A DNA stretch of 64,000 nt from Croceicoccus gelatinilyticus (GCF_018398395.1 NZ_JAHCBF010000007.1:1-64000); one strand, 5' to 3'; shown: positions 6,849 to 16,988, numbered from the stretch's first letter. A program made the numbers and translations. The notes: a model not told the origin generated them from the letters alone.

Positions 6849-9143
6849 GTGAAGTTCGGGCTCCGCCTTTTTTCCGCGCGCCGCGCCTCCTCGCAGGAGC
6901 TTGTACGCCTGTACCAGCTCGCCGCGAGCGCGCTTGCCGCGTTCGTGCTCGGCTTCGCTGCCCTGAACCTGTTGATCGACCACGCGCCGCGTTGGTTCGG
7001 TGCGGCCTTGATGGCGCAGCCACTCTCGGGACAGATCGTTTTGATCGACACCGGAAGCGGGCAAAATTTCACGGATGAATCGATTGCCGAGCGACAGGCA
7101 CAAGCGGTGCGGATCGCCTCGAATGCTGGTGCCGATGCGATTTTTATCGAAGGACGGTTCGTCGAATCCGACCCAGGTATTCCCGACCTCGCCAAATCGA
7201 TCGCCGCTGCATCCGCACCGGTGACCATTGGCTGGCCTCTTGCCTATACGGCGGATGAAAACTCCATCGGCGTCCGTGTCGATCGCCGGGCTTCGTTTCC
7301 TGCGGTTCATGAAACCGCCCAGGCAAATCGTGTCTTGATGACTGGCTTCGTCCGCGAGGGAGAGTCACCGATCACGGTCGCTGACAAGCGGTGGAAGTCT
7401 TTTAGTGCCGCGATCGCCGGGGTGGACTACATCCCCGGCGTATTCCCGATCGATTATCGTCATCGCGCATCGGATCTGAAAGTCTATTCAGTCGATGACT
7501 TTTCCGGCCGATCTGCTTTGTCGGCACAATTGCGCGGCAAGAGGGTGGTGATCGCTTCTATCACCTCTTTGGAACGCACGGCCCTTGTCCCGAAAGACTG
7601 GCGCGTTCCGCTGATTTTCGTCGATCTGATCGCCGCAGAAACGCTGATCAACGGCGTTCCTTTTCGCGTTCCAACGGAAATCGCCTTCTTTTTCGCGATA
7701 ATCATGCTTTATATCGCGGCCTTGTTGCCGCGTGGGCTGAGGCGCAAGACATACGCCGCGACGACAGGCCTCATGATCGCGATTCCACTTTTTGTCGCGC
7801 CTTTCGGACCGATCATCAATTCCGGCTCAGGCCTTTGCGTCATTTTGGTCTACGGCGCCCTGCGTCTACGCTCCAGCATGCGTGAGCGTGCGGCAGGTGT
7901 CGAACGCCTTTCCGGTCTTCCCAATTTCCACTCGCTCGAGGATGATTTCGCTGCCTCCAAGGGACGCCTGATCATCGCCAAAGTCGAGAACTACGAGGAA
8001 ATCCTCGCCAGCCTTGAAACTGCGCACCATGCCGACTTTGTAAAGCAGATCGCATCGCGACTTGCGGTTGGCGGAACGACACAGATCTACACCGATACCA
8101 CGGGCCACTTTGCGTGGTTCGATGAACTGGAACACGCAAAGAGCCACGTCGCAGGGTTGCTCGCCCTTACCAGCGCGCCGATCGTGACGGGTGATCGCAC
8201 GCTGGACTTCAACTGTGCGTTCGGTCTCCTCGACTGCACGATTGAAAAGCCGCGCCAGGCAATCAGCGCCACGATCGTCGCGGCCGATCGTGCTGCCTCG
8301 CGCCCCACGCACATTTCCTATGTTAGCGAACAGGAAGGCTTCGACGCCAATTGGCAGCTCTCGCTCCTTGCCTCGCTTGGTGACGCCATTGAGCGCGAGC
8401 AGATCTATCTCGCCTTTCAGCCCCAGTGTCGCCTGTCGGACGAACGTATCGTAGGCGTAGAGGCGCTGGTCCGCTGGCGTCATCCCGAACGCGGGGTTAT
8501 CAGCCCGTCGCAGTTCATCCCGCAGATCGAACGAGCTGGTCGTCTCAAGCCGCTGACGGCACATACCTTGCGTCTTGCTGCACGTGCTGCCGACAGGATT
8601 ATCTCCACCGGCATCCGCGTCAGTGTGAATGTCTCCGCGACGCTCGTGGCAGACGATGATTTCGTGACGTTCGCGCACGAGAACATCCTTGCAGGCGGCG
8701 GCCGGCCATCATCCATCACGATCGAAATTACCGAAACGGCCCGTACACCCGACATCGAAAGGGCGGCCCGCAATCTCGAGAAGCTGCGCTCGATCGGGTA
8801 TCATATCGCACTCGACGATTTCGGTACAGGCGAAGCAAACCTCTCGCTTCTGGTCGCCCTGCCCTGTGACGAGGTCAAGATTGACCGCAGCTTCGTCGTC
8901 CTTTCCCAGCATAGCGACCGGGCGCGCATGGTTATAGGTGCGCTGGAGAAAACGACCAGCATGGCCGACATGCGTCTTGTCGTTGAAGGGATCGAGACCG
9001 AGGAAGATCGCAGCACGATGCTCGAGCTCGGATGCGAGATCGGGCAAGGGTATTTGCTGGGCAAACCCCAGTTGTTGACACAGTTCATCCAGATGCTTGG
9101 AAAGCAGGCCGTAGAAGAGCCTCGAAAATTAACCCTTTATTAA
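6849..9143 (+). CDS. CHASE2 sensor with degenerate GGDEF and EAL phosphodiesterase domain
   Basis: Membrane protein predicted to hydrolyse c-di-GMP in response to an extracytoplasmic signal. One helix (about 25-47) precedes a periplasmic CHASE2-like domain (about 55-265); three helices (about 270-345) follow, then a GGDEF-like fold that starts normally (RLSGLPNFHSLEDDF) but lacks the GGDEF motif, so it should not make c-di-GMP. The EAL domain (about 500-750) keeps the catalytic set: EALVRW, SVNVS, EITET, LDDFGTG, VKIDRSF, VEGIET and GQGYLLG. It starts with GTG. The stop codon lies inside a CtrA-type box for the downstream unit. Confidence 0.88.
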   Translation: MKFGLRLFSARRASSQELVRLYQLAASALAAFVLGFAALNLLIDHAPRWFGAALMAQPLSGQIVLIDTGSGQNFTDESIAERQAQAVRIASNAGADAIFIEGRFVESDPGIPDLAKSIAAASAPVTIGWPLAYTADENSIGVRVDRRASFPAVHETAQANRVLMTGFVREGESPITVADKRWKSFSAAIAGVDYIPGVFPIDYRHRASDLKVYSVDDFSGRSALSAQLRGKRVVIASITSLERTALVPKDWRVPLIFVDLIAAETLINGVPFRVPTEIAFFFAIIMLYIAALLPRGLRRKTYAATTGLMIAIPLFVAPFGPIINSGSGLCVILVYGALRLRSSMRERAAGVERLSGLPNFHSLEDDFAASKGRLIIAKVENYEEILASLETAHHADFVKQIASRLAVGGTTQIYTDTTGHFAWFDELEHAKSHVAGLLALTSAPIVTGDRTLDFNCAFGLLDCTIEKPRQAISATIVAADRAASRPTHISYVSEQEGFDANWQLSLLASLGDAIEREQIYLAFQPQCRLSDERIVGVEALVRWRHPERGVISPSQFIPQIERAGRLKPLTAHTLRLAARAADRIISTGIRVSVNVSATLVADDDFVTFAHENILAGGGRPSSITIEITETARTPDIERAARNLEKLRSIGYHIALDDFGTGEANLSLLVALPCDEVKIDRSFVVLSQHSDRARMVIGALEKTTSMADMRLVVEGIETEEDRSTMLELGCEIGQGYLLGKPQLLTQFIQMLGKQAVEEPRKLTLY

Positions 9144-9145
9144 CC
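9129..9145 (+). promoter_or_regulatory. CtrA-type binding site
   Basis: TTAACC-N5-TTAACC, matching the alphaproteobacterial CtrA consensus TTAA-N7-TTAAC. It covers the stop codon of the EAL gene and lies about 50 bases before the micro-ORF start. Another TTAAC half site follows at 9159-9163. CtrA control of the micro-ORF transcript is inference. Confidence 0.55.
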
Positions 9146-9193
9146 TTAAAAAATGTGGTTAACGTGTAAGCCTCAAGAACGGAGGCCAAACAC

Positions 9194-9235
9194 ATGTGGG
9201 ACTGGGCATTGAACTGGTTCGAACGCTGGGTCTGA
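9194..9235 (+). CDS. 13-residue tryptophan-rich micro-ORF
   Basis: The ORF reads MWDWALNWFERWV and stops with TGA. It has a strong ribosome-binding site, GGAGG (9181-9185), eight bases before the ATG. A rho-independent terminator starts 22 bases after the stop and a CtrA-type box lies upstream, so it looks like a self-contained transcription unit. The peptide has four Trp in 13 residues and would form an amphipathic helix suited to membrane binding. It does not resemble the known trpL leaders (which carry adjacent Trp codons) and no trp gene follows. It could also be the translated part of a small regulatory RNA. Confidence 0.5.
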   Translation: MWDWALNWFERWV

Positions 9236-9257
9236 GGATCCACGAACCGAATTAACA

Positions 9258-9287
9258 AAGGCCTCGCCTAACGGCGGGGCCTTTTTC
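9258..9287 (+). terminator. Rho-independent terminator after the micro-ORF
   Basis: Stem AAGGCCTCGCC / GGCGGGGCCTT with loop TAAC, one G-T pair, followed by TTTTT. It closes the transcript carrying the micro-ORF and possibly the EAL gene. Confidence 0.85.
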
Positions 9288-9363
9288 GTTGAGGCATTCA
9301 AGCTCTGGAAATCCTGCATTTCTGCGGCTTTGCGGCCTGATCCCATTGGCCTATCCACCTATC

Positions 9364-9410
9364 GATCACATCCCAATGTGATCTGATTTGCCAAGCACAT
9401 TATAATGTGC
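9364..9410 (+). promoter_or_regulatory. Two operator dyads overlapping the ribBA promoter
   Basis: GATCACAT-CCCA-ATGTGATC (9364-9383) and GCACAT-TATA-ATGTGC (9395-9410) share the core CACAT-N4-ATGTG, with centres 29 bases apart. The second contains a perfect -10 hexamer TATAAT (9401-9406), so a protein on it would block RNA polymerase. With this promoter transcription would begin near 9413, only about 10 bases before the ATG at 9423. The gene product starts with a helix-turn-helix, a natural candidate for the binding protein. Confidence 0.7.
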
Positions 9411-9422
9411 GAAGTGCCCCGC

Positions 9423-10712
9423 ATGCAGACCACAACCACCCCGACTCAAGAGCGAATCAGGGCCCTCGTTGCACAGGGCACGATGTCGCGTTCCGCCATT
9501 GCACGCGCAGCAGGCCTCCATCCCAACTCACTACGGGATTGTACGGAGGTCAGCTGGAACCCCACGTCCGAGACACTAGCCAAGCTCGATGCGTTCCTGC
9601 GCGACAACGACGATCGCCCCGTCCTCGCGACGCCGGAAGAGATAATCGACGAAGCGCGCAATGGCCGGATGTTCATCCTGGTCGATGACGAGGACCGCGA
9701 GAACGAAGGCGACCTGGTCATCCCGGCCCAGATGGCGACGCCGTCGGCGATCAACTTCATGGCAACGCACGGCCGCGGCCTGATCTGCCTCGCGCTCGGC
9801 AAGGCGCGGGTCGAGGATCTCGGCCTCGAACTGATGAGCCGCAACAACCGCACGCGGCACGAAACGGCTTTCACCACCTCGATCGAGGCACGTGAAGGCG
9901 TCACCACCGGCATCAGTGCCGGCGACCGTGCCCGCACGATCAGCGTGGCGATCGATTCCTCCAAGGGCGCGGACGACATCGTTACACCCGGCCACGTTTT
10001 CCCGCTCGTCGCCCGTAATGGCGGCGTGCTGGTCCGCGCCGGTCATACCGAGGCGGCGGTCGATATCTCGCGCCTTGCCGGTCTCAATCCGTCGGGCGTG
10101 ATCTGCGAGATCATGAATGACGATGGCACGATGGCCCGCATGGATGACCTGATCACGTTCGCGCGTCGTCACGAGCTCAAGATCGGTACGATCCGCGATC
10201 TTATCGCCTATCGCCGCAAGCACGACCATATCGTCGAACTGCGTTCCGAAACCCGTTTCGAGAGCCAGTACGGTGGTACCTGGACGGCGCGGGCCTATTA
10301 CAACACCGCGACGGGTGACGAGACGTTGGCGCTTTCGCTCGGCCACATCGGCCCTGAAAAGCCGACGCTGGTTCGGATGCACACGCTCGACATCTTCAGC
10401 GACACGTTGGGCGAAGAAGGTCCGCGCTCTGGCCTCATGGCGCGTGCCATGAAGCAGATCGCAGAGGAAGGCGCCGGTGTCGTCGTTATCATCAACCGCC
10501 ATCGCAAGCGGCTCTGGTCGACCGTCCTCGATCTTCATTCGGGGGCAAAGTCCGCGCCCGACATGGACGAACTGCGCGACTACGGCGTAGGGGCGCAGGT
10601 CCTTACCGAACTGGGTGTGCATGAAATGATCCTGCTCACCAACACGCATCACTCGCTCGTCGCGCTGGAAGGTTACGGCCTTTCGATCGCCGGCGAACGT
10701 CCGATCGACTGA
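9423..10712 (+). CDS. ribB: 3,4-dihydroxy-2-butanone-4-phosphate synthase with N-terminal HTH and degenerate GTP cyclohydrolase II half
   Basis: Makes the four-carbon precursor of riboflavin from ribulose 5-phosphate. Residues 1-60 form an HTH-like domain ([19 protein letters not shown]). RibB (about 75-275) has [19 protein letters not shown] and [10 protein letters not shown], with the catalytic acidic cluster intact. The C-terminal third is homologous to GTP cyclohydrolase II but lacks its zinc-binding cysteines, so only the RibB activity is expected. I chose the ATG at 9423 because an ATG at 9405 lies inside the -10 box of the likely promoter. ribH follows after 16 bases. The fused DNA-binding domain suggests autoregulation through the upstream dyads. 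Confidence 0.9.
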   Translation: MQTTTTPTQERIRALVAQGTMSRSAIARAAGLHPNSLRDCTEVSWNPTSETLAKLDAFLRDNDDRPVLATPEEIIDEARNGRMFILVDDEDRENEGDLVIPAQMATPSAINFMATHGRGLICLALGKARVEDLGLELMSRNNRTRHETAFTTSIEAREGVTTGISAGDRARTISVAIDSSKGADDIVTPGHVFPLVARNGGVLVRAGHTEAAVDISRLAGLNPSGVICEIMNDDGTMARMDDLITFARRHELKIGTIRDLIAYRRKHDHIVELRSETRFESQYGGTWTARAYYNTATGDETLALSLGHIGPEKPTLVRMHTLDIFSDTLGEEGPRSGLMARAMKQIAEEGAGVVVIINRHRKRLWSTVLDLHSGAKSAPDMDELRDYGVGAQVLTELGVHEMILLTNTHHSLVALEGYGLSIAGERPID

Positions 10713-10728
10713 TCCAACGGAGACCGAC

Positions 10729-11151
10729 ATGGCCCGCTTTCTCATCGTGGAAGCCCGCTTCTACGATCATCTCAACGATATGCTCGTGTCCGGTGCCCGC
10801 GCGGCGCTGGAGGCCGAGGGGCACTCCGTCGACGTCCTGACCGTTCCGGGCGCTCTCGAACTGCCGGGCGCGATCGCGCTGGCTTCGGAAAGCGGCCAGT
10901 ATGACGGTTATGTCGCCATTGGCGTCGTGATCCGGGGCGAGACCTATCACTTCGAGATCGTCGCAGGCGAAAGCGCGCGCGGTATCCTGGCGCTGACCAT
11001 GGACGGCGTTGCCATCGGTAACGGCATCCTGACTGTCGAGAACGAGGCACAGGCGCTTGTCCGTGCCGATCCGACGCAGAAGGACAAGGGCGGCGAAGCG
11101 GCGAAGGCCGCCCTCGCCCTGCTCGACCTGCAGTCGCGGTTCGTGGCTTAA
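10729..11151 (+). CDS. ribH: 6,7-dimethyl-8-ribityllumazine synthase
   Basis: Condenses the RibB product with the ribitylamino-pyrimidine to form lumazine, the penultimate step of riboflavin synthesis. It is 140 residues, typical of the short alphaproteobacterial form. Landmarks are [12 protein letters not shown] near the N-terminus, [12 protein letters not shown] (about 38-49), the [15 protein letters not shown] segment with the catalytic His (about 65-80) and GILTVEN. It is cotranscribed with ribB. Its stop shares TTAA with the stop of the convergent M13-like gene. Confidence 0.95.
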   Translation: MARFLIVEARFYDHLNDMLVSGARAALEAEGHSVDVLTVPGALELPGAIALASESGQYDGYVAIGVVIRGETYHFEIVAGESARGILALTMDGVAIGNGILTVENEAQALVRADPTQKDKGGEAAKAALALLDLQSRFVA

Positions 11152-13043
11152 AAGGCGGTCAGCCGGTCTTCGGCTGACTGGTACATCCGCGCCCCCGGCT
11201 GCACGTCGAAGGCGCGGTACCAGGCATCGATATTGTCGACCAGATTTGCCCGGGCCTGCAGGGCATCCTGCGCCCGGCGCCGATCGAGGCTGCTGCCTTC
11301 GGGATACTTGGTGCCCCACATCTGCGCCCAGGCGATGAAGAACCGCTGGTCGCCGGTGAACCCCTCAATCACGGCAGGCTCTTTCCCGCCGAGCGAGCGG
11401 CGATAGGCGCCGAATGCAGCCTGCAAACCTGCAAGATCGGCTGATGCCTTGGCCTCACCTCTCGGCAGGTCCAGCACTCGCGCCATTTCGCGCCCGATGA
11501 TCGAACCAATGCCGCCAAAGTTGGCTGCCGCGTCAGACGTCGCGTTGTAGATCGGGGGCTGGATGAACGCCGCGCTGATCTGGATCGACGATTGTTGCGG
11601 CAGCGTCAGCACGCTGGCCTCGTGTGGGGCAAGCCACCATTCGCCCGCCTTGGCGGCGGTTCCGGTACGCGAGGCCTGTTGAAGATAGAGCGCGCGGTCT
11701 GCTTCCTGCGCAATGGCGTAAGCGCCATCGAGTTCGAGTTCGCGCCGCTTTACGGGCGTGATCGTCTCTGGATGGCCGACCGAGACACGAACTGCCTCCA
11801 ACCTTTGCAGCAGAACTTCGCTGGTCGCTTCGTCGATCCCATCGCTGTCGCGGACCGCCTGTGCCAGCGCGCCGCGCACGGCCTCTGCGATCTGCTGCAC
11901 GTCCTTGACCTGCGCTTCATCGACATAACGCTCGACGTAAAGCCGCCCGAGAACGTCGGGATAGAGCGCCGAGGCCCGCGCCACGGCCTCGCTCTCACGC
12001 GAAGGGCGCCCGCGAATGCCGCGCAGGTCACGCTCGTAGAACTGGAATTGCGCGTCGGACACGGCCTTGGGCAGCAACCCTGCCTGACGGTTCAGCCGGT
12101 GGAACAGCAGCCAGTCGCGCCAGACCTCGATCGGCTCCGAGACCACCAGCGCCGAGGCTGCCTGCACCGCCCCTGACGGCTGCACCGCGATCTGCGCTGC
12201 CTTGTTCAGTCCGGCCCCGGCAAGGAAAGCGTCCCAGTCCATGCCCGGCGCCTGGCTGGTCAGATCGTCGCGGCTCCACGTTACGGTATCGGATGCACCG
12301 ATTTGCGTTGCTGCGAGCTTACGCTCCAGCTCCACGACTTCGCGGGCCCGCGACGCCGCACCGTTGAGCCCTGCCCAGCCGAGTACCCGCGCGACATAGA
12401 TGCGGTAGGACGCGCGAGTTCGCGAGGAATCGTAGTCGTCCACCTGAGGCAGGCCGAGGCCGCCAGCGAAAAGGTATGGGATTTGCGTTTGCCCATCGGG
12501 CCCCGCCATGACGGCGACCGAGAACAGCCCGTCACTGCGCTCGTCCTTGGCGAGCAGCGGGTTCGCATCGCTGCGTACGTTCTCTCCAATCGCGCGAGCA
12601 AGATCTTCAGGCGTTTCGATATCGGCAAAGCGGGCAACGTCGTCGGCCACGATGTCACGCCCTGCCCGTTCGATGCCGGCGCGGTTCATGAAAGCGCGGT
12701 AGAACTCGCGAAGCTGAGCCTCACCGCTGCCATTGGGCTGCGGGCTGTTGGCCAGTTCCTGAAGGATGGCGAGCAGCCGCGTTTCGAGCAGGCTTGCCGC
12801 CGCATCGCGCCTGCTGGCGTAGGGCTGGTCCTCGGGCACTTCGGCATATTGCAGCCATCCGCCGTTGGCATAGAGGTAGAAGTCGTCGCCGGGCGGGATC
12901 GCCTTGTCCATCGCCTCGACATCGATGCCCACACCAGTGCCCTGCGTCGCGACATAGCCGCTGTCGTCAGATGACGAGCACGCGGCCAGCACCCCGAACG
13001 ACACCGCCATCAGGGCGGAAGCAGCTAGGATTGCGTGGCGCAA
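11148..13043 (-). CDS. M13 (neprilysin/PepO) peptidase homologue lacking the zinc site; lipoprotein
   Basis: A 631-residue M13-family protein with a lipoprotein signal (VLAACSSS, Cys near 22), so periplasmic or outer-membrane anchored. The fold is clear: [14 protein letters not shown] near the N-terminus, and a C-terminal region aligning with the M13 core ([27 protein letters not shown]). Where active members have HExxH, this one reads REMAR (518-522): both zinc His are Arg. The distal ExxxD zinc/catalytic motif is also absent ([10 protein letters not shown]). It is therefore a probable pseudo-peptidase, perhaps binding peptides or acting as a scaffold. The frame is intact, which argues against simple decay. 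It lies downstream of eno but behind a terminator. Confidence 0.85.
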   Translation of the reverse strand: MRHAILAASALMAVSFGVLAACSSSDDSGYVATQGTGVGIDVEAMDKAIPPGDDFYLYANGGWLQYAEVPEDQPYASRRDAAASLLETRLLAILQELANSPQPNGSGEAQLREFYRAFMNRAGIERAGRDIVADDVARFADIETPEDLARAIGENVRSDANPLLAKDERSDGLFSVAVMAGPDGQTQIPYLFAGGLGLPQVDDYDSSRTRASYRIYVARVLGWAGLNGAASRAREVVELERKLAATQIGASDTVTWSRDDLTSQAPGMDWDAFLAGAGLNKAAQIAVQPSGAVQAASALVVSEPIEVWRDWLLFHRLNRQAGLLPKAVSDAQFQFYERDLRGIRGRPSRESEAVARASALYPDVLGRLYVERYVDEAQVKDVQQIAEAVRGALAQAVRDSDGIDEATSEVLLQRLEAVRVSVGHPETITPVKRRELELDGAYAIAQEADRALYLQQASRTGTAAKAGEWWLAPHEASVLTLPQQSSIQISAAFIQPPIYNATSDAAANFGGIGSIIGREMARVLDLPRGEAKASADLAGLQAAFGAYRRSLGGKEPAVIEGFTGDQRFFIAWAQMWGTKYPEGSSLDRRRAQDALQARANLVDNIDAWYRAFDVQPGARMYQSAEDRLTAF

Positions 13044-13065
13044 GGCGGGACCCGACTTTCATTAT

Positions 13066-13107
13066 GGCAAAAACGTGGCAAGGGCCCTTTTACGGAACCT
13101 TGCCACG
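13066..13107 (-). terminator. Terminator of eno
   Basis: On the minus strand CGTGGCAAGG ... CCTTGCCACG forms a perfect 10-bp stem with a 14-base loop, followed by TTTTT. It lies between the end of eno and the start of the M13-like gene, so the two are probably separate transcripts. Confidence 0.85.
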
Positions 13108-13167
13108 CTTCGCAAATATCTGAACGCGCCGGATTTAGACGCGTTTCATTCTGAACGTGTGCTGGCC

Positions 13168-14559
<1,392 letters not shown>

Positions 14560-14642
14560 TCAGGTAAACGGGGGAGCCGCACGGCTGCCCGCCACATATC
14601 ATGAAGGGGCCGCCCGATACTCGGGTGGATTAAGGAAGAAAG

Positions 14643-15203
14643 ATGGAAACGATGGCCGAACCGATCGAACCCACCACGCCGGAAACGCCGGTGAATTCGA
14701 ACCGCGCCGAAGCCAAGAGCCGCTTTTCGAAGGCGCTCGACGAGGCAAAGGCCGGTGCTGCTGCTCTCAAGGCCGAAGCCGTGGAAAAGGCTGACGCTTT
14801 CAAGGCAGACGCCAAGGAAAAGGCTGACGGCTACAAGGGCCGCGCTGGTGAAAAGGGCGAACAGCTGAAGGGCGACGCTGCTGCTTATGGCGAGCAGGCG
14901 AAGGCCAAGGCGACCGAACTCGCACTCGAGACCAAGGCGAAGACGAGCGAGGCGATGGTTTCGCTGGGCCGTTTCGCGACCGACAATGCCGGCACGATCG
15001 ATGAAAAGCTCGGCGTGAAGTATGGCGACTATGCCCGTTCGGCTGCACGCAGCCTGGAAAACGGCGCTGCCAAGCTGGACGCCAAGAGCCTTCCCGAACT
15101 GGGCGAAGACGCACGCGAAGTCGTTCGCAAGAGCCCGGGCACGGCAGTCGCCGTTGCGGTTGGTGCAGGCTTCCTGCTCGCACGCCTTTTCCGCTCCAAG
15201 TAA
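14643..15203 (+). CDS. Coiled-coil protein with C-terminal membrane anchor (DUF883/ElaB-like)
   Basis: A 186-residue protein made of Ala/Lys/Glu-rich amphipathic repeats (about 25-110, for example EKADAFKADAKEKADGYKGR), ending in a hydrophobic segment TAVAVAVGAGFLLARLF followed by basic residues. This resembles the DUF883/ElaB and LEA/apolipoprotein-like stress proteins that sit on the inner membrane. First gene of a probable four-gene cluster behind an EcfG-type promoter. The ATG has AAGGAAG just upstream. Its precise function is unknown. Confidence 0.7.
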   Translation: METMAEPIEPTTPETPVNSNRAEAKSRFSKALDEAKAGAAALKAEAVEKADAFKADAKEKADGYKGRAGEKGEQLKGDAAAYGEQAKAKATELALETKAKTSEAMVSLGRFATDNAGTIDEKLGVKYGDYARSAARSLENGAAKLDAKSLPELGEDAREVVRKSPGTAVAVAVGAGFLLARLFRSK

Positions 15204-15229
15204 GTTCCTGACAGGAACGGAAGGGGGCA

Positions 15230-15622
15230 ATGCTGGATAGCACCCGCTACGAGTCCGACGCCTCGGACAGTGCGGACCTGGCGACCGAAAGGTCGCTGGC
15301 CGAAGACATCAAGGCGCTCGTCAGTGACGGGCGCCTTCTTGCCGAGGCAGAGATCGACTTTCACAAGAAGCGCGCCATCTACGGCGCGAACGAGGGCAAA
15401 AACGTTGCCATATCGTTCGCGATCGCGGGCGTGCTGGCGTTTTTCGCGGTCATGGGTTTGGTTTTCGGCCTGATCCTCGCGCTTGGGCAGATCATCACTT
15501 ACTGGGGCTCGACCGCAGTCGTTGTCGGCGCGCTCTTGCTGGTTGCGCTGATCTTCGTGTCGAAAGGCAAATCTCGCCTGAACCGCATGAAAGCCGTGCT
15601 GAGCACAGAGGAAGAGGCATGA
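15230..15622 (+). CDS. Phage-holin-superfamily (DUF1469-type) membrane protein
   Basis: A 130-residue protein with a cytoplasmic amphipathic N-terminus (ALVSDGRLLAEAEIDFHKKRAIYGA) and two adjacent membrane helices (about 60-83 and 88-110), the pattern of the holin-like family III / DUF1469 proteins of alphaproteobacteria. In chromosomes these are not lysis proteins but appear with stress-induced membrane proteins. Its start follows GGAAGGGGG and a small dyad, GTTCC-TGACA-GGAAC. Its stop overlaps the next start (ATGA). Confidence 0.72.
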   Translation: MLDSTRYESDASDSADLATERSLAEDIKALVSDGRLLAEAEIDFHKKRAIYGANEGKNVAISFAIAGVLAFFAVMGLVFGLILALGQIITYWGSTAVVVGALLLVALIFVSKGKSRLNRMKAVLSTEEEA

Positions 15623-15954
15623 CCGAGGCCGAAGTTATCGAGGCCAAGCGCCTTCGCAACACCGCGCGCGGTGTTTTCGATACGCAGAAAGATCTCGTTC
15701 GCGCCGATCTGGATGCCGCTTCACTGGGCAAACGCGTCGCCACGCGCATCAGCGAGGATGGACGTTACTTGGCCGAAGAAGCCGCCGATGCCGCCAATCG
15801 CAACAAGGCTCTTACCGGTCTTGGCGCGCTGGCCGTGACCGCGCTGCTGTTCCGCAAACCGCTGATGGCGTTTGCAGGCAGCATTTTCGGCAGCGAACAG
15901 GCTGAAGACGAAAGTGAAACTGCACCGGAAGCGGAAAAAGAAGGCGCAGAATAG
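15619..15954 (+). CDS. Hypothetical single-span membrane protein of the stress cluster
   Basis: A 111-residue protein with a helical N-terminus (NTARGVFDTQKDLVRADL) and a hydrophobic region around residues 63-90, ending in a Glu/Ala-rich tail. Four-base overlap with the holin-like gene shows cotranslation. No named family is recognised. Context suggests an accessory envelope protein induced with its neighbours. Confidence 0.65.
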   Translation: MTEAEVIEAKRLRNTARGVFDTQKDLVRADLDAASLGKRVATRISEDGRYLAEEAADAANRNKALTGLGALAVTALLFRKPLMAFAGSIFGSEQAEDESETAPEAEKEGAE

Positions 15955-15980
15955 GCGAAGGCCCTTCCCCCTCGGAACCA

Positions 15981-16022
15981 CAGGCCTTTCGCTGCATTGA
16001 TTTTGCAAAGGCCTGTTCTTTT
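15981..16022 (+). terminator. Terminator after the three-gene stress operon
   Basis: CAGGCCTTT ... AAAGGCCTG (9-bp stem, 17-base loop) followed by TTCTTTT. It separates the preceding operon from the gene at 16066. Confidence 0.7.
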
Positions 16023-16065
16023 CGCGGGCGCAAACAATAACATTCCGAATGGAAGGACCAATTTC

Positions 16066-16620
16066 GTGACCGACACCGATCCGACGCCCGCCAACGACAG
16101 CCCGGCCATCCCGCTGAACATCGACGCGAGCAATCCCGAACCTGAAACGCAGAGCCTGTCCGACCGTGTTGCGGCCGCGCAGAAGCGTATCGCCGAACGC
16201 ACCGCCCCTGCCCGCGCCAAGGCGGCAGAGCAGACCAAGGCAGCAGCAGGTACGGCCAAGCAGTTCGTGAAGGATCACCCGGCCATCGCCATTGGCGGTG
16301 CAATTGCCGCCGGTGTCGCCATCGCTTACGCCCTGCCCGGCAAGCCGAGCCGCAAGCTGCGCAGCGGCACGCTGGCGCTTGGCGGTCTCGTCGCCGAACT
16401 CGCTGCGACCTATGGTGCTCGTATGCTTTCGATGGCCGAAGATGCCGCCGAAGCGAGCCAGGAAAAGCTGGGCGAGATCGGTGAAAGTTTTGCGTCTGCC
16501 GGTGAATCGTTCGCCGACAGCGCGGCAGATGCCGGCACGTCGGTGCTTGCCAGCGTAAAGCGCGCGGGCGAAGCAACCGCCTCGCAGGCCCAGTCGCTGG
16601 CCGGAAAGATCAAGCGCTGA
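16066..16620 (+). CDS. Membrane-anchored coiled-coil protein, paralogue-like to the first cluster gene
   Basis: A 184-residue protein with an acidic Pro/Asn-rich start, an Ala/Lys-rich helix (SLSDRVAAAQKRIAERTAPARAK), one central membrane span (HPAIAIGGAIAAGVAIAYALPG, about 73-94) and a second amphipathic helical half. It resembles the DUF883/ElaB-like protein at 14643 in design. I take the GTG at 16066 because GGAAGGA lies nine bases upstream; the frame is open 23 codons further. It is followed by a strong terminator. Confidence 0.68.
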   Translation: MTDTDPTPANDSPAIPLNIDASNPEPETQSLSDRVAAAQKRIAERTAPARAKAAEQTKAAAGTAKQFVKDHPAIAIGGAIAAGVAIAYALPGKPSRKLRSGTLALGGLVAELAATYGARMLSMAEDAAEASQEKLGEIGESFASAGESFADSAADAGTSVLASVKRAGEATASQAQSLAGKIKR

Positions 16621-16651
16621 TCTGCCCGCTCTACGAGAATTAGACGAACGT

Positions 16652-16690
16652 CGGCCCGGTGCATCCCTTGCGCCGGGCCGATTTTTCTTT
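16652..16690 (+). terminator. Rho-independent terminator
   Basis: CGGCCCGG / CCGGGCCG stem with a 13-base loop, then ATTTTTCTTT. Ends the stress-cluster transcript. Confidence 0.85.
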
Positions 16691-16761
16691 AAGGGGTCGC
16701 GCAAGAGGCCGCTTCAAGGGTGGGGCGGTCTTCTCCCTCAACTGGAATGGAACCCCTTCTC

Positions 16762-16986
16762 ATGACGCAGAAGCTGCATCTTGTGATGGGTGGCCGGGTC
16801 ACCGACCCGCGTTCGCTCGAATTCGCCGACCTGCCGTCGGTTCACCTCGTCGGTGTCTTCCCCGACTATGCCAGCGCTGAAGAGGCATGGCGCTCGAACG
16901 CCCAGCGCACCGTGGACGATGCCGAGATGAAGTACGTCATCGTGCACCTCCACAAGCTGCTTGAACCGGGCCTGGCTGACGACTGA
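16762..16986 (+). CDS. DUF4170 domain protein
   Basis: A 74-residue protein starting MTQKLHLVMGGRV, with the family blocks VHLVGVFPDYASAEEAWRSNAQRTVDDAEMKY broken over residues 27-58 and a C-terminal VIVHLHKLLEP. DUF4170 proteins are short, conserved in alphaproteobacteria and of unknown function. The ATG at 16762 is the family start; the GNAT gene follows two bases after its stop, so the two are coupled. Confidence 0.85.
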   Translation: MTQKLHLVMGGRVTDPRSLEFADLPSVHLVGVFPDYASAEEAWRSNAQRTVDDAEMKYVIVHLHKLLEPGLADD

Positions 16987-16988
16987 TC

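Noticed and set aside
9144-9422. An FMN riboswitch ahead of the riboflavin genes
   Set aside because: The gap holds a micro-ORF, a terminator and operator dyads, and the likely transcript leader is only about 10 bases; no riboswitch core was found.
15974-15998. A second EcfG-type promoter (GGAAC-N16-CATT) before the gene at 16066
   Set aside because: It has a -10 mismatch and overlaps the terminator hairpin at 15981-16022; too weak to list.
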